Shown: positions 1 through 8,958 of the stretch, piece by piece | Position numbering within the stretch: position 1 is the stretch's first letter | Layout of the letters: each line of letters opens with the position of its first letter | Notes under the pieces: generated by a model | Seen by the model: the letters and a program-made list of their open reading frames with translations, nothing else | Database searches by the model: none | What the model was told of the DNA's origin: nothing | Assembly (NCBI GenBank): GCA_028285485.1 | Contig: JANQPC010000104.1 | Span: forward strand, 57,310 to 121,309 | Direction of reading: 5' to 3' | Origin: Paracoccaceae bacterium | GTDB lineage: Bacteria > Pseudomonadota > Alphaproteobacteria > Rhodobacterales > Rhodobacteraceae | DNA: 64,000 nucleotides | Made by a program: the position numbers and the translations under genes

Positions 1-1
1 C

Positions 2-607
2 GGGCGGTGCGATACAACTTACCTGGCCGCTGCTGATGCTGCGGGCAACGTGTTCTCTTCGATGCCGAGTGACACGATTGACGGCGCGCCTGTTGCGCCG
101 GGCCTTGGGTTCTTTGTGTCGCCCCGCGGCGTTCAAAGCCGGTTGGAGCCGGATCACCCGGCGGCCATCGCACCGGGCAAGCGGCCGCGCCTTACCCCCG
201 CACCGGCAATTGCAATCAACGAAACCACGGGCGAGGCGCTCGCCATCGGCTGCCCGGGTGGCGACATGATCGTGCAATCCATGGCCCAAAGCCTGATCGA
301 TATGGTGGTTTACGGGATGACACCGCAACAGGCGGTAGAAAGCCCGCGCGTAGCCACGTTTTCACACCCCGGCTCGTTCTACCCGCATCCCGCCTTCCCG
401 AAACGGCTGGCGGTTGAAGGCAGGATCGCGGCCGAAACGCGCGCCGCGCTCGCGGCCAAGGGCCATGTGATCCACGAATGGCCGGATTATGAGTTCGATG
501 CCGGCGGGGTTTCTATCGCCGGAAGCCGCGTTATGAGCGAAGGCCAACCTCCGGTACTTGTCGCCGCCGCCGATCCGCGGCGGATCACCTATGCGGCGGG
601 GCGGTAG
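2..607 (+). CDS. hpxW: Oxamate amidohydrolase HpxW-like (gamma-glutamyltransferase fold), 3' part only
   Basis: The gene runs in from the left edge and is open from base 2 to the TAG at 605-607, so only the C-terminal ~200 residues are visible. The first residues read GRCDTTYLAAADAAGN, which matches the start of the small subunit of gamma-glutamyltransferase-type Ntn hydrolases. The Thr encoded at 14-16 would be the nucleophile released by self-cleavage. The later CPGGDMIVQSMAQSLIDM stretch is the usual subunit core. The family alone would suggest glutathione hydrolysis, but the next three genes are hpxX, hpxY and hpxZ homologues. In Klebsiella that set accompanies HpxW, an oxamate amidohydrolase. 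The HpxW call therefore rests on context; a true GGT is the alternative. Confidence 0.75.
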   Translation, partial: GRCDTTYLAAADAAGNVFSSMPSDTIDGAPVAPGLGFFVSPRGVQSRLEPDHPAAIAPGKRPRLTPAPAIAINETTGEALAIGCPGGDMIVQSMAQSLIDMVVYGMTPQQAVESPRVATFSHPGSFYPHPAFPKRLAVEGRIAAETRAALAAKGHVIHEWPDYEFDAGGVSIAGSRVMSEGQPPVLVAAADPRRITYAAGR

Positions 608-611
608 GCGG

Positions 612-830
612 ATGCGAACCTTTCTGCCTCCTCCACCGGATTTCGATGCAGCCGCCTATGTGCGCGAAGCTGCAAAGGCCATCGGTTTGACGATCCCGCC
701 GGAGGAGCTTGCCGAAGTGGCGCTGAACCTTGAGCGCACATCGGGGTTTGCCGAACTTCTGGCCAACGTCCCCGGGCTCGATGCCGAGGAGCCTGCGCCT
801 GTCTTCCGTCCCGGGGGAGATGCGCCATGA
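612..830 (+). CDS. hpxX: HpxX/AtzG-like small subunit (DUF4089)
   Basis: A 72-aa protein starting at ATG 612, five bases after the upstream stop. It has the short helical pattern of DUF4089/AtzG proteins: FDAAAYVREAAKAIGLTIPPEE, then a second helix (VALNLERTSGFAELL). AtzG is known to bind and stabilise the AtzE amidase, and this gene overlaps the AtzE-type gene by ATGA (827-830), which fits a two-protein complex. An in-frame ATG at 558 lies inside the upstream gene and would give an unrelated N-terminus, so 612 is preferred. It has no catalytic motifs of its own. Confidence 0.8.
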   Translation: MRTFLPPPPDFDAAAYVREAAKAIGLTIPPEELAEVALNLERTSGFAELLANVPGLDAEEPAPVFRPGGDAP

Positions 831-2209
831 GCCTTCGGCAGATCGCAGCGGATGTGCAGGCCGGGCGTGTCACGGCGCGCCAGATCGTGGAAGATGCGCT
901 CTCAGCAATCGATGCGGCCCGGGATCTGCAGGCCGCCACCCACCTACACCGCGCCCGCGCGGTGGCCTGCGCCGAACGCATCGACGCGCGCATCGCCTCC
1001 GGCAGCCAGCCCGGCCCCCTCGCCGGGGTGCCGTTCGCGGCGAAAAACCTCTTTGATGTCGAAGGTTTTGTGACCCGTGCGGGCTCCCGCGCAACGGAGG
1101 CCAACGCGCCTGCCGGGCGGGATGCCTTTGCGATCCGCGCGTTGGAGGCGGCGGGGGCTATCCTCGTGGCCAGCACTAATATGGATGAGCTTGCCTATGG
1201 CTTTTCCGGCGAGAATGCCCATGACGGCAACACGCGCAATCCGCGTGACCTTGAGCGAAGTGCAGGCGGGTCATCTTCGGGCTCAGCAGCCCTTGTGGCG
1301 GCAGGCGCTGTTCCCCTTGCCCTCGGAACCGATACCAACGGCTCCGTGCGTGTGCCTGCAGCCCTGTCGGGCGTTGCGGGTCTGAAGCCCACCTACGGGC
1401 GCATCTCTCGGTCAGGCGTCACGCCCTTTGTGCGGAGTCTGGACCATGTCGGGCTCTTCGCGAGCGATGTGCGGGGCCTGGCTCTTGCCTATGATGTTCT
1501 TCAGGGCAGAGACGGCGACGACCCAGTGCAAACGCCCCGCGCGGCGAAGCAAGCGAGCCCGGGCCTTGGCGCAGGCACATTTCGGGCGGCCCGGCTTGGC
1601 GGCTATTTCGATGCCCCGCTCCATCCCGATGTGCGCGCCGCAACCGATGCCGCCGCTGCCGCGCTTGGCGCGCGCGAGACCGTTCTCCTTGAGTTGGCGG
1701 AAGCCGCGCGGGCCGCAAGCTTCATTCTCACCACCGCGGAGGGCGGGCAGGAGCACTTGCCGAAGCTTCAATCCCAACCCGAACGCTTTGGGCCCCTCGT
1801 GCGCAACAGGCTTCGCGCCGGGGCGCTCGTTCCGGCCACCTGGACGGCCTGCGCGCAAAAACTGCGGCGCCGGGTCACCGATGAACTGTGCGCGCTGATG
1901 CGGGAAGCCGATATCCTCATCGCGCCCGCCACGCCTTGCCCGGCCTTCCCGCTTGGCACCGATGATTGGGAGGTGGCCGAGACCACCCTTCCGATCCGGC
2001 TTGGCATCGGGATGTTTACCCAAGCGCTTACACTCACAGGCGTGCCCGTGGCGGTTGTCGTATGCCAGGGGGTAGAGAGCGGCCTTCCGGTTGGCGTTCA
2101 GATCGTTGGCCGGCCTTTCCAAGAGGCCACCGTTCTGGGGGCCGCGCTGCACCTGGAACGCGCCGGTTTTCAGATGGCGCCTCAGATGCGGGAACCGACC
2201 CATGCCTGA
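827..2209 (+). CDS. hpxY: AtzE/HpxY-family amidase
   Basis: A 460-aa amidase-signature enzyme. The Ser-cisSer-Lys triad is visible: Lys73 in GVPFAAKNLF, the Gly/Ser-rich loop GGSSSGSA (Ser149-151), and the nucleophile region TDTNGSVRVPA (Ser173). The length is normal for the family. AtzE hydrolyses 1-carboxybiuret in cyanuric acid breakdown; HpxY is the homologue in the oxalurate cluster. With HpxW, HpxX and HpxZ beside it, action on an oxalurate-, oxamate- or ureido-type amide is the best inference. The start overlaps hpxX by four bases and the end overlaps hpxZ by eight, so the three are translated from one transcript. Confidence 0.87.
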   Translation: MSLRQIAADVQAGRVTARQIVEDALSAIDAARDLQAATHLHRARAVACAERIDARIASGSQPGPLAGVPFAAKNLFDVEGFVTRAGSRATEANAPAGRDAFAIRALEAAGAILVASTNMDELAYGFSGENAHDGNTRNPRDLERSAGGSSSGSAALVAAGAVPLALGTDTNGSVRVPAALSGVAGLKPTYGRISRSGVTPFVRSLDHVGLFASDVRGLALAYDVLQGRDGDDPVQTPRAAKQASPGLGAGTFRAARLGGYFDAPLHPDVRAATDAAAAALGARETVLLELAEAARAASFILTTAEGGQEHLPKLQSQPERFGPLVRNRLRAGALVPATWTACAQKLRRRVTDELCALMREADILIAPATPCPAFPLGTDDWEVAETTLPIRLGIGMFTQALTLTGVPVAVVVCQGVESGLPVGVQIVGRPFQEATVLGAALHLERAGFQMAPQMREPTHA

Positions 2210-2597
2210 GGTTCACTTGATCAACATCCCCGAAATCGTCGGCGAAGTGCGGGCTGTGTTTGACCGCTACGAAACCGCTCTCACATCCAACGATGTTCCG
2301 GTTCTTGAGGAGTTGTTTTGGAACGCGCCTGAAACCACGCGCTATGGCGTTGGCGAAAACCTCTATGGCTGGGATGAGATCTCGGCCTTTCGCCGGGGCC
2401 GCACCACCGGCGCCTTCGCGCGCGATCTGATGCGCACCGTCATCACCACCTACGGGCGCGATTTCGCAACCGCCAATACCGAGTATCAGCGCGACGGCCA
2501 TACGCTTCCGGGGCGGGAGACCAAAACGCTGCTTCGCACCTCCGCCGGATGGCGGATCGTCTCTGCCCACGTCAGCCTTCTGGGAGAGACCGTGTGA
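2202..2597 (+). CDS. hpxZ: HpxZ/AtzH-like protein (DUF3225, NTF2-like)
   Basis: A 131-aa protein of the DUF3225/HpxZ family. It contains the ordered NTF2-like signatures EVRAVFDRYETALTSND, TTRYGVGENLYGWDEI and RTSAGWRIVSAHVS. Crystal structures of AtzH-type relatives show a cone-shaped NTF2 fold; a ligand-binding or accessory role is usual, and no catalytic set is evident. It starts inside the 3' end of the amidase gene (stop at 2207-2209), which implies translational coupling. It closes the hpxWXYZ-type block; the next gene is a transporter binding protein 94 bases away. Confidence 0.82.
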   Translation: MPEVHLINIPEIVGEVRAVFDRYETALTSNDVPVLEELFWNAPETTRYGVGENLYGWDEISAFRRGRTTGAFARDLMRTVITTYGRDFATANTEYQRDGHTLPGRETKTLLRTSAGWRIVSAHVSLLGETV

Positions 2598-2674
2598 CCC
2601 CCGCGCAAATAACACAACGCGCCAGCGCGCGAAGAACGGCCACGCCAAAGGCCGCACACCAGGAAGAGCCCTCA

Positions 2675-2695
2675 ATGTCCAACAAACAGGGATGA
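2675..2695 (+). CDS. Putative six-residue leader peptide ahead of the transporter operon
   Basis: A tiny reading frame, MSNKQG, starts at ATG 2675 behind an AGGAAGAG ribosome-binding-like sequence (2661-2668). Its stop (2693-2695) overlaps the ATG of the next gene (2692) as ATGA. The arrangement matches translational coupling, with ribosomes delivered to the binding-protein start, which has no well-placed site of its own. It may also be chance. There is no run of a single amino acid codon that would mark a classic attenuator. Confidence 0.35.
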   Translation: MSNKQG

Positions 2696-4311
2696 CAAAA
2701 ATGACCAAGATCAACGATTTCAACCCGCCAAGCGCCATCAGCCGCCGCCGTTTTGGCCAGCTTCTGGGCGCAGGTTCGGCGATGGCCGTGCTGCCCTGGA
2801 AGGTGGAAGCTCAGGATGGGGTGCAAACCCTGGTATTCGCGCTGCCGGGCCTGGTGGGGAACTTCGAGCCTCATACCTGGGTTGGGTTTGGCGACACCGT
2901 GCATGTGATGGATACCGTGGCGCGCGGCCTTACCCACATGGATTTCTCCGATCCCCTGCCACAGCCCGCGATTGCCGAAAGCTGGACCGTCTCGGATGAC
3001 GGCACGGCATATGATTTCGCCATCCGCCCGGGCCTTACCTTCCATGACGGCACGCCCATCGATGCTGCGGCCGTTCTGCGCACCTTCCAGCGCATGTTCG
3101 ATGAAAGCGACACCACGCGGCCCGATCTTTCCTTTGCGGCCGATAACCTTGGCGGCCCCAATGTGGTCGGCTTTGAGACACCTGATGAGATGACGTTCCG
3201 GATAAATCTCGCGGCGCCCGATGCGGCGATCCTGGGCCGTCTTTCGCGCCCGGATATGGTGATCATCTCGCCGACGGCGCTTGAGACTTATGGTCAGGAG
3301 ATCGGCCTCAACTTCGCCTCTTGCGGCCCTTACAGGATTGCCTCTGTTACGCCCAATGAACGTGTGGTGCTTGAAGCCTTCGATAACTTCTACAAGGGCA
3401 CACCCGCGGTTCCGCGGATTGTGATGCAGGTGATCCCCGAAGCGGTGGCGCAGATGACGGCGCTGGCGGGCGGCGATCTCAACGTGACCAACCTGATCCC
3501 GCATTCCAATGTCGACCGCCTTGAATCGATGGAGCAGATCCGGATCGAGCAATCGGCGGCCTTCATTTCGGCGATGCTTGCCATGAACTGCGGCGTTGAG
3601 GCGTTGAGCGACATTCGCGTGCGCCGGGCCATTAACCTCGGGATAGATCGGGAAGCCATCGTTCGCGAGGCGTTCTTTGGCAAGGCCGAGGTGCCGGGTT
3701 ACATTACGCCCGCGGCAGAACAGGGCTATGCGCCGGAACATCAGCGCCACTCGGAATATGATCCTGAGGCCGCCCGCGCGCTGCTTGAGGAAGCGGGCGC
3801 CGTGGGCACCGAACTGAGCCTTATCTCAGAGAACAGCGGGTTCTGGCCCCGCCTGGGGCAGGTGGTTGAGCGCAGCCTGAACGGGATCGGCCTGAGCGTG
3901 ACGACGGAGTACCTTGATGGCGGAACATTCAATGGCCGCCTCTTCGATCCCGAAGCCCACGAGCTTGCCTTCCTCCAGCGCTCGGCCTTTTTCCCTGATC
4001 CCGACGGGCGCTTCTCACCGCTCTTCATGACAGGCACGGCAGGCGCCGACAGCATCACCGCGCAAAGCAGCCTTCCCGAACAAGCGGGCCTCGATGAACT
4101 TATCATGGCGGCCAATTCGGAAGGCGATCCGGATGCCCGCGGCCAGCTCTATGTGGAGATCAACGATTACATGGCCGATCAGATGATGCCCGTGGCCGCA
4201 GTGGTGAACACCTTCCTGCCCGTTGCGGTCAGCACCGATCTGGCGGGGGTGAACGCCAATGCCCTCGGCACGTACCGGACCTTCCTTGAGGATTCGGAAT
4301 TCGCCGCCTGA
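2692..4311 (+). CDS. Peptide/nickel-type ABC transporter substrate-binding protein (family 5), Tat-exported
   Basis: A 539-aa family-5 (DppA/OppA type) solute-binding protein. The N-terminus carries a twin-arginine signal: SRRRFGQLLGAG, then a short hydrophobic run and an EAQDG cleavage area. The mature part has the family signature region (PLPQPAIAESWTVSDDGTAYDFAI, then RPGLTFHDGTPIDAA). It is the periplasmic component of the importer encoded by the next four genes. Start 2692 overlaps the leader-peptide stop; ATG 2701 is an alternative with AGGG at a reasonable distance. Next to hpx genes and amidohydrolases, the ligand may be a ureido or amide compound rather than a peptide; this is inference. 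Confidence 0.88.
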   Translation: MTKMTKINDFNPPSAISRRRFGQLLGAGSAMAVLPWKVEAQDGVQTLVFALPGLVGNFEPHTWVGFGDTVHVMDTVARGLTHMDFSDPLPQPAIAESWTVSDDGTAYDFAIRPGLTFHDGTPIDAAAVLRTFQRMFDESDTTRPDLSFAADNLGGPNVVGFETPDEMTFRINLAAPDAAILGRLSRPDMVIISPTALETYGQEIGLNFASCGPYRIASVTPNERVVLEAFDNFYKGTPAVPRIVMQVIPEAVAQMTALAGGDLNVTNLIPHSNVDRLESMEQIRIEQSAAFISAMLAMNCGVEALSDIRVRRAINLGIDREAIVREAFFGKAEVPGYITPAAEQGYAPEHQRHSEYDPEAARALLEEAGAVGTELSLISENSGFWPRLGQVVERSLNGIGLSVTTEYLDGGTFNGRLFDPEAHELAFLQRSAFFPDPDGRFSPLFMTGTAGADSITAQSSLPEQAGLDELIMAANSEGDPDARGQLYVEINDYMADQMMPVAAVVNTFLPVAVSTDLAGVNANALGTYRTFLEDSEFAA

Positions 4312-4354
4312 GGCCTACCATTAAGGCACGCGCGGGAGGGGCCCCCGCCCGGGC

Positions 4355-5245
4355 GTGTCGGAGCACATTGCCACCATGGCAGAAGAAACCCGCAAAGCTG
4401 CAACCATGGGGCCGAAGGAGGCCGGCCTTTCAGAATTGCTCGGGAAGGGTCTGTCTGCCATCCCCTGGGCAGTTGCGGGCCTTTTCGTTCTTGCGGCTGT
4501 GATGGCGCCGGTGCTGGCGCCGCATGATCCGATCGATGCGGCGGGCGCGCCGATGCTGGGCCTGTTTTCAGAACGGCATATCCTCGGCACCGATGGCTTC
4601 GGGCGCGATCAGCTTTCGCGGCTGCTTTACGGGCTGCGCCCGATGCTGTTTGTCTCGCTCGGCGCCGTGGCCCTGGCCATGCTGGTGGGCGGGGTCTACG
4701 GCCTTGTATCCGGCGTGGCGGGCGGGCGCGTGGATTGGGCGATGATGCGCCTCGTCGATATCCTGATGTCGTTCCCGCTGATCCTTGCCGCGATCCTTGT
4801 GCTCGCGGCCCTGGGTGCGTCTCTGGTGAACCTTACCCTTGCCGTCGCCGTCTCCCAGTTGCCGATCTTCGCGCGTTTGGCGCGGGCGCTGGCAAGCGGG
4901 GAGGCGGCGCGTGATTACGTGATGGCCGCCCGCGCATCGGGCTTCACCCAGGCTCATATCATGATCCGCGAGGTCGCGCCGAATATCCTGCGCCCGATGC
5001 TTGTGCAGGCGACCTCGGTGGTCGCACTGGCCGCGCTGACGGCGGCGGCGCTCTCCTATCTGGGCCTTGGCGTACGCCCGCCCTCGCCGGATCTGGGCTA
5101 CATGGTGCGCGAAGGCCAGGAGCTAATCTTCATCGCCCCCGAGCACACGATCATGCCGGGCCTGCTGATTGCGATCTTCGCGCTCGCCGTCTCCTTCTGC
5201 GGCGATCAGCTTGCGGATCGGGATCGGGCCGCGGTGCGGCCATGA
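4355..5245 (+). CDS. ABC transporter permease, DppC/OppC type
   Basis: A membrane permease of about 296 aa with the DppC-type N-terminus: a single helix, then the HILGTDGFGRDQLSRLLYGLRPML motif that precedes the transport domain. The EAA loop (EAARDYVMAARASGFTQAHIMIREVAPN) contacts the ATPases. The listed start is GTG 4355; ATG 4376 is possible and neither has a strong ribosome-binding site. It comes before the DppB-type gene and overlaps it by ATGA, the reverse of the common B-then-C order. Confidence 0.88.
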   Translation: MSEHIATMAEETRKAATMGPKEAGLSELLGKGLSAIPWAVAGLFVLAAVMAPVLAPHDPIDAAGAPMLGLFSERHILGTDGFGRDQLSRLLYGLRPMLFVSLGAVALAMLVGGVYGLVSGVAGGRVDWAMMRLVDILMSFPLILAAILVLAALGASLVNLTLAVAVSQLPIFARLARALASGEAARDYVMAARASGFTQAHIMIREVAPNILRPMLVQATSVVALAALTAAALSYLGLGVRPPSPDLGYMVREGQELIFIAPEHTIMPGLLIAIFALAVSFCGDQLADRDRAAVRP

Positions 5246-6255
5246 TCGGCGAAATCCTTCGGCGGCTCGCTTTTCTGCCTGTTACCCTCTTTGCCGTCGC
5301 AACGCTTGTCTTCCTCGCGCTACGCGCGCTGCCGGGTTCCACCGTGGATCTGCTGGCATCCCAGTTCTCCACAGCCGGCTTGCGAGAGCAGCTTATCGCG
5401 CAGCTTGGGCTCGACCGGTCGCTTTGGGATCAGTACCTGATCTATCTCGGCGAGCTGATGCGCCTTGATCTGGGGCGTTCGTTCATCACCGGCAAAGATG
5501 TCTCGGTCATGGTATGGGAAACGCTTCCCGTTACCATCGAACTCGCCGTTGCCTCGCTCCTGGTGATGCTGATCACCGGGCTCGGCATGGGGTTGGCGGC
5601 TGCGGCGCGCCCGGGATCGTTTCTTGACGGAACGCTCCGCTTCATCGCGATGGCGCTCTTTGCCCTGCCATGGTTCTGGTTCGGGATCCTGCTAATCCTC
5701 GTTTTCTCGCTCTGGCTGGGCTGGTTCCCGGCCTTCGGGCGGCTGCCGTCGTCGATCACCTATGAACCGATCACGAACTTCGTTCTGATCGATGCGATCC
5801 TTCAGGGGCGGCCCGAGCTTATTGGCCCCTGGCTCACGCATCTCGTTCTGCCCTCCCTCACAGTGGGCCTGACAACGGCGGGCGTGTTGATGCGGCTTGC
5901 GCGCAGCGGGATCATCGAAACCTCCAAGCTCGATTTCGTGCGCACCGCCCGCATGAAAGGCGTGCCGGGGCGGCGAATCTACCTGCGCCATATCCTGCGC
6001 AATGCCGCGCTGGGCATTCTCACCGTGATCGGCCTGCAATTCGGCGCGATGCTCGGGGGCTCTGTTATTGCCGAGGTGGTCTTTGGCTACCCGGGCATCG
6101 GGCGGATGATGGTGGATGCGGTGCTGACGCGGGATTACGCGGTTGCGCAGGGGGCCGCGCTCGTGCTTGCGGTGCTCTACGTCTTTGTAAACCTTGCCAC
6201 GGATCTCGCCTATCGCTGGGCGGATCCGCGCCTTCGGCGCGAGGGTGTGCGATGA
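5242..6255 (+). CDS. ABC transporter permease, DppB/OppB type
   Basis: A 337-aa inner-membrane permease. The N-terminal helix (LAFLPVTLFAVATLVFLALRALPGS) is followed by QLGLDRSLWDQYLIYLGELMRLDLGRS, which is diagnostic of DppB/GsiC proteins. The EAA loop FVRTARMKGVPGRRIYLRHILRNA is near residues 232-253. It overlaps both neighbours by four bases (5242-5245, 6252-6255), so it is cotranslated with the partner permease and the first ATPase. Confidence 0.9.
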   Translation: MIGEILRRLAFLPVTLFAVATLVFLALRALPGSTVDLLASQFSTAGLREQLIAQLGLDRSLWDQYLIYLGELMRLDLGRSFITGKDVSVMVWETLPVTIELAVASLLVMLITGLGMGLAAAARPGSFLDGTLRFIAMALFALPWFWFGILLILVFSLWLGWFPAFGRLPSSITYEPITNFVLIDAILQGRPELIGPWLTHLVLPSLTVGLTTAGVLMRLARSGIIETSKLDFVRTARMKGVPGRRIYLRHILRNAALGILTVIGLQFGAMLGGSVIAEVVFGYPGIGRMMVDAVLTRDYAVAQGAALVLAVLYVFVNLATDLAYRWADPRLRREGVR

Positions 6256-7223
6256 GCGCCCCGCTCCTGCAGGTTACCGATCTTTCGGTCGCGTTCGGCA
6301 CAAGCCAGGCGCGGCTGGCAGCGGTTGAGGAGATGTCTTTCACCGTCGCGCGCGGTGAGGCTTTGGCGATCGTGGGGGAAAGCGGGTCGGGCAAGTCCGC
6401 CACGGCCATGGCGCTGGCGCGGCTTAATGAGGCGTCGGGCGCAGCCCTTTCCGGTAAGATCGCATTGGAAGGCCGCGATGTGCTTGGCCTGTCTCCCGCC
6501 GAGTTGCAGGATTTGCGGGGGCGCGGGATCGCGATGATCTTTCAAGATGCGATGTCGGCCCTCAACCCCTGCGAAACCATCGGCGATCAGATCGCCGAAG
6601 CGCTGATCGTACATGGCCGGGCCCGCAAGCGCGATGCGCAAGAGCGCGTGGTAAGCCTGCTCACTGAAGTTGGGTTGCCTGAGCCCCAACGCCGCGCCGG
6701 GCTATACCCGCACGAGGTGTCCGGCGGCCAGCGCCAGCGCGTGATGATCGCCATGGCGCTGGCGTGTGACCCTGCGTTGCTGATTGCCGATGAGCCCACA
6801 ACCGCGCTGGATGTAACGATCCAGGCGCAGATCCTCGCCCTGCTCACGGGGCTGGTGGAGCGCCGCAATATGGGGCTGATCCTCATCACCCATGATCTGG
6901 GTGTGGTGGCGGGGGTGGCAGACCGTGTGGCGGTGATCTACGCGGGGCGGATCGTGGAAGAGGCGCCGGTTGAGAAGCTCTTTGCGGCGCCCAAGCACCC
7001 CTATACCGCCGATCTGATTGCGGCGACTTCGTTGGAGCCCAACGCCAAGGGGCTGCTTGCCGCCATTCCCGGCGCGCCGCCGCGGCTTGGGGCGCATGGC
7101 GCGGGATGCGCCTATGCCCCGCGCTGCCGCAAGGCCAGCGAGCTATGCGCGGCAACCCGGCCAGCGCTGGAGGCCCATGGGCCCGGGCGGCTTGCCTGCT
7201 GGCATCCCGAGGGGCAGAAATGA
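6252..7223 (+). CDS. ABC transporter ATP-binding protein, DppD/OppD type
   Basis: A 323-aa ATPase. Walker A is GESGSGKSA, the signature is VSGGQRQR and Walker B is LLIADEPTTALDVTIQAQ, followed by the LITHDLGVVAGVADR H-loop. The C-terminal oligopeptide-type extension has GCAYAPRCRKASELC, the Cys-rich segment that holds an iron-sulfur cluster in some family members. It pairs with the next ATPase to power the importer. Confidence 0.92.
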   Translation: MSAPLLQVTDLSVAFGTSQARLAAVEEMSFTVARGEALAIVGESGSGKSATAMALARLNEASGAALSGKIALEGRDVLGLSPAELQDLRGRGIAMIFQDAMSALNPCETIGDQIAEALIVHGRARKRDAQERVVSLLTEVGLPEPQRRAGLYPHEVSGGQRQRVMIAMALACDPALLIADEPTTALDVTIQAQILALLTGLVERRNMGLILITHDLGVVAGVADRVAVIYAGRIVEEAPVEKLFAAPKHPYTADLIAATSLEPNAKGLLAAIPGAPPRLGAHGAGCAYAPRCRKASELCAATRPALEAHGPGRLACWHPEGQK

Positions 7224-8230
7224 GCGCCGCTCCCATCCTTTCCCTACGCGGGCTGACCGTTCGCTATCCGGTGCGTCAGGGGCTGGCCCGGCGGGAGATC
7301 ACCGCGCTGCACCCAACAGATCTGGACGTTCGGCTGGGTGAAACCCTCGCGATTGTTGGCGAAAGCGGCTCGGGCAAAACAACGCTCGGGCGCGCGATGC
7401 TGCGGCTTGCGCAGCCCTCGGGCGGCCAGATCCTTCATGAAGGGGCGGATCTTATGGCGCTCGGCGCAGGTGGCCTCCGATCGCTGCGCCCGCGATTCCA
7501 GATGGTGTTTCAGGATCCGTATTCTTCGCTGAATCCCAGCCACCGCATTCGCACGGTCCTCTTCGATGTTCTGGCCCATGCCGGCCTTCCCAAGGCAGAG
7601 CGGGAGGCCCGCGCAATCTCACTGCTCGCGGATGTTGGGCTGGAGCGGGATGCGCTGGATCGCCTGCCTTCGGCGTTCTCGGGCGGGCAACGCCAGCGTA
7701 TCGCCATCGCAAGGGCCTTGGCCTCCGATCCCGATCTCATCGTGGCCGATGAGCCGATTTCGGCCCTAGATGTTTCGATCCAGGCGCAGGTCGTCAATCT
7801 TCTGGTGGATCTAAAGCGCAAGCGGGGCCTGACCCTTGTTTTCATTTCCCACGACCTGGGCATGGTGGCGTCTATCGCCGACCGCATTGCGGTGATGTAT
7901 TTCGGCGAGATCGTCGAACTCGCCGAGGCGCGCAAGCTCGCCACAAGCCCTGCACATCCCTACAGCGCGATGCTTCTTGCAAGCCAGCCGAAGCCGGATG
8001 TTGCCTCCGCGCGTGCCACCATCCGCGCGGCCGCCCGGCTGGGCACGGTAGATCTGCCAAGCCAGCTCGATCCGCCCGCAGGGTGCCCGTTTCAAAGCCG
8101 CTGCGCCCACGCGCTTCCGCGCTGCGGGCAGGAAGCCCCGAAGCTTGCCGCTGATCCGTGCGGCGGCATGGCCGCGTGTTTCAACCCATTGACCGCCAGT
8201 GAGACCTCCGAAGGAGCCCGGATTGCATGA
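7220..8230 (+). CDS. ABC transporter ATP-binding protein, DppF/OppF type
   Basis: A 336-aa ATPase starting at ATG 7220, overlapping the previous stop by ATGA. Walker A is GESGSGKTT, the signature is FSGGQRQR and Walker B is LIVADEPISALDVSIQAQ. The Cys-rich tail GCPFQSRCAHALPRCG is typical of DppF. An earlier in-frame start at 7106 would extend into the upstream gene and is rejected. It completes the five-part importer; the stop overlaps the next ATG (8227), so hydrolase synthesis is tied to the transporter. Confidence 0.92.
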   Translation: MSAAPILSLRGLTVRYPVRQGLARREITALHPTDLDVRLGETLAIVGESGSGKTTLGRAMLRLAQPSGGQILHEGADLMALGAGGLRSLRPRFQMVFQDPYSSLNPSHRIRTVLFDVLAHAGLPKAEREARAISLLADVGLERDALDRLPSAFSGGQRQRIAIARALASDPDLIVADEPISALDVSIQAQVVNLLVDLKRKRGLTLVFISHDLGMVASIADRIAVMYFGEIVELAEARKLATSPAHPYSAMLLASQPKPDVASARATIRAAARLGTVDLPSQLDPPAGCPFQSRCAHALPRCGQEAPKLAADPCGGMAACFNPLTASETSEGARIA

Positions 8231-8958
8231 TTATCGACGCCTATAACAACATCTGGGAAGCGGGGCAGAATTCCGATTACCTGACGGCAGAAACCTATTC
8301 GGTTGAAATGATGCTGCGCGATATGGATGACGCTGGCGTCGATATGGCGGTGGGCTGTTCGCTGGGCCAGATGATTGACAATGATTACACCGCCCGGGTG
8401 GGGCACAAGTATCCCGACCGGATCATACCCTTCGGCCAGGTCAATGCCCGCGATGCGGATGCGGCTGATCAGATCCGCCGTGATCATGACAAGCACGGAT
8501 TCAAGGGGCTGAAGCTGCACCCGGTTCTGCACGGCTATCACATCGTGGATCACGGGCTGCTGGACCCGATCTACGAAGCCTGCGCGGAGCGGGGGATCAT
8601 CGTGCTGTTCAATGCGCTGGATGATGCGTTTATCCATCCCTTGGGCATCGAAGAGATCTGCAAGCAATACCCCGGCGTACCCACGCTCATCGCCCATATG
8701 GGCACGGTCTGGAATGTGGGCGAGGCGATCCTCGTGGCCAGGCGCACGCCCAATATCTATCTGGAAACCTCGTCGACCCAGCTTATCGAGGTGCGCATGG
8801 CCTATCGCGATCTGGGGCCGGAGAAGATTATCATGGGTACCGATTGGCCGGGCAGTGATTTTGAGATGGAGCGGCTGAAAATCGCAAAATCCGTGAAGGA
8901 TCCGGCGCATCGCGCGATGATCGAAGGGGGCAATCTGGCGCGGCTTCTCGGCCTATGA
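8227..8958 (+). CDS. Amidohydrolase-2 family protein with altered metal site
   Basis: A 243-aa TIM-barrel protein of the amidohydrolase-2 (decarboxylase/lactonase-like) family. The family pattern is seen in GFKGLKLHPVLHGY, PTLIAHMGTVW and MGTDWPGSDFEMERLKI, which give the His of strand 5/6 and the terminal Asp. The N-terminal metal motif, normally DxHxH, is here MIIDAYNNIW, so both His are missing and a mononuclear or metal-free site is likely. The protein is shorter than the usual ~280-300 aa. It is coupled by ATGA overlaps on both sides to the transporter ATPase and the next amidohydrolase. The substrate is unknown. Confidence 0.78.
   Translation: MIIDAYNNIWEAGQNSDYLTAETYSVEMMLRDMDDAGVDMAVGCSLGQMIDNDYTARVGHKYPDRIIPFGQVNARDADAADQIRRDHDKHGFKGLKLHPVLHGYHIVDHGLLDPIYEACAERGIIVLFNALDDAFIHPLGIEEICKQYPGVPTLIAHMGTVWNVGEAILVARRTPNIYLETSSTQLIEVRMAYRDLGPEKIIMGTDWPGSDFEMERLKIAKSVKDPAHRAMIEGGNLARLLGL

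Noticed and set aside
2..607. True glutathione gamma-glutamyltransferase
   Set aside because: Possible from sequence alone, but the neighbouring hpxX, hpxY and hpxZ homologues make the HpxW reading better; kept as the alternative.
2572..3750. Long minus-strand open frame opposite the binding-protein gene
   Set aside because: The protein has no recognisable domain and the plus strand encodes a clear family-5 binding protein; high GC content often leaves the opposite frames open.
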